Positions 36,199 to 36,224 of a stretch of DNA of 36,224 nucleotides are shown here, in pieces. A program made the position numbers and the translations under genes. Below the pieces are notes generated by a model. That model made no database searches. It had not been told where the DNA came from and saw nothing but the letters and a program-made list of their open reading frames with translations. The stretch's first letter is position 1. Each line of letters starts with the position of its first letter. Origin of the DNA: an uncultured Paludibacter sp. (GTDB taxonomy: Bacteria > Bacteroidota > Bacteroidia > Bacteroidales > Paludibacteraceae); NCBI GenBank assembly GCA_900498215.1, contig LR026962.1, positions 2,960,892-2,997,115 on the forward strand, written 5' to 3'.

Positions 36199-36224
36199 AT
36201 GTCAAAAGTACAAAAAATTTCTCA
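36199..36224 (+). CDS. Start of an unidentified gene, cut by the window end
   Basis: ATG 36199 opens a frame reading MSKVQKIS to the right edge. It has a good promoter upstream, so it is probably a real gene. Eight residues are too few to name it. Confidence 0.55.

Overview
The window is AT-rich chromosomal DNA (GC roughly in the mid-30s by eye) from a Bacteroidota bacterium, most likely a Bacteroidales of the Paludibacter/Dysgonomonas type; the family is a guess. The phylum rests on a SusC/SusD pair, a type IX secretion (T9SS) sorting domain, a FeoA-FeoB fusion, start codons without Shine-Dalgarno sequences, and promoters with the phylum's TAnnTTTG -7 box. No mobile element, CRISPR array, tRNA or rRNA was seen.

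Left third (1-16.3 kb): a pectin utilization locus. It opens with the 3' part of a SusC-like TonB-dependent transporter, then a SusD lipoprotein and an FN3/beta-helix surface lipoprotein, closed by a perfect 18-bp hairpin. A second unit encodes a GH28 polygalacturonase, a GH105 unsaturated galacturonyl hydrolase, a PL1 pectate lyase, a CE8 pectin methylesterase and a small secreted protein of unknown function. After another hairpin come a GH43 glycosidase and an alpha/beta-hydrolase esterase. A large modular PL1 lyase with a T9SS tail converges from the other strand. Together they would remove methyl, acetyl and arabinosyl/xylosyl groups, cut the galacturonan backbone, import oligosaccharides and split off unsaturated ends. 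No PUL regulator and no cytosolic uronate pathway lie in the window.

Middle (16.5-26.5 kb): housekeeping and envelope genes. These are a zinc-ribbon miniprotein, the yceD-rpmF-fabH operon, an orphan histidine kinase divergent from era, a three-gene YtxH/holin-like envelope-stress operon, aquaporin aqpZ, and mfd behind a textbook Bacteroidota promoter with an almost leaderless mRNA.

Right third (26.6-36.2 kb): iron and redox stress. An OprB-like porin, FeoAB and a tiny Cys-rich membrane protein form an apparent operon. Next to it is a RIC-like hemerythrin gene with a LuxR-type regulator whose receiver domain has lost its phosphorylation residues. Divergent from these is a cysteine-free PerR, followed by dps, katG and a Prx6-type peroxiredoxin. 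Two tandem hairpins end this cluster and a new gene begins at the right edge.

No clearly new system was found. The observations most worth a second look are the small secreted protein whose module resembles one in the large lyase, the pseudo-receiver/hemerythrin pair beside PerR with matching palindromes, a shared TTGTTAACAA palindrome near ytxH and aqpZ, and a TTAACAA word 22-24 nt before four start codons.
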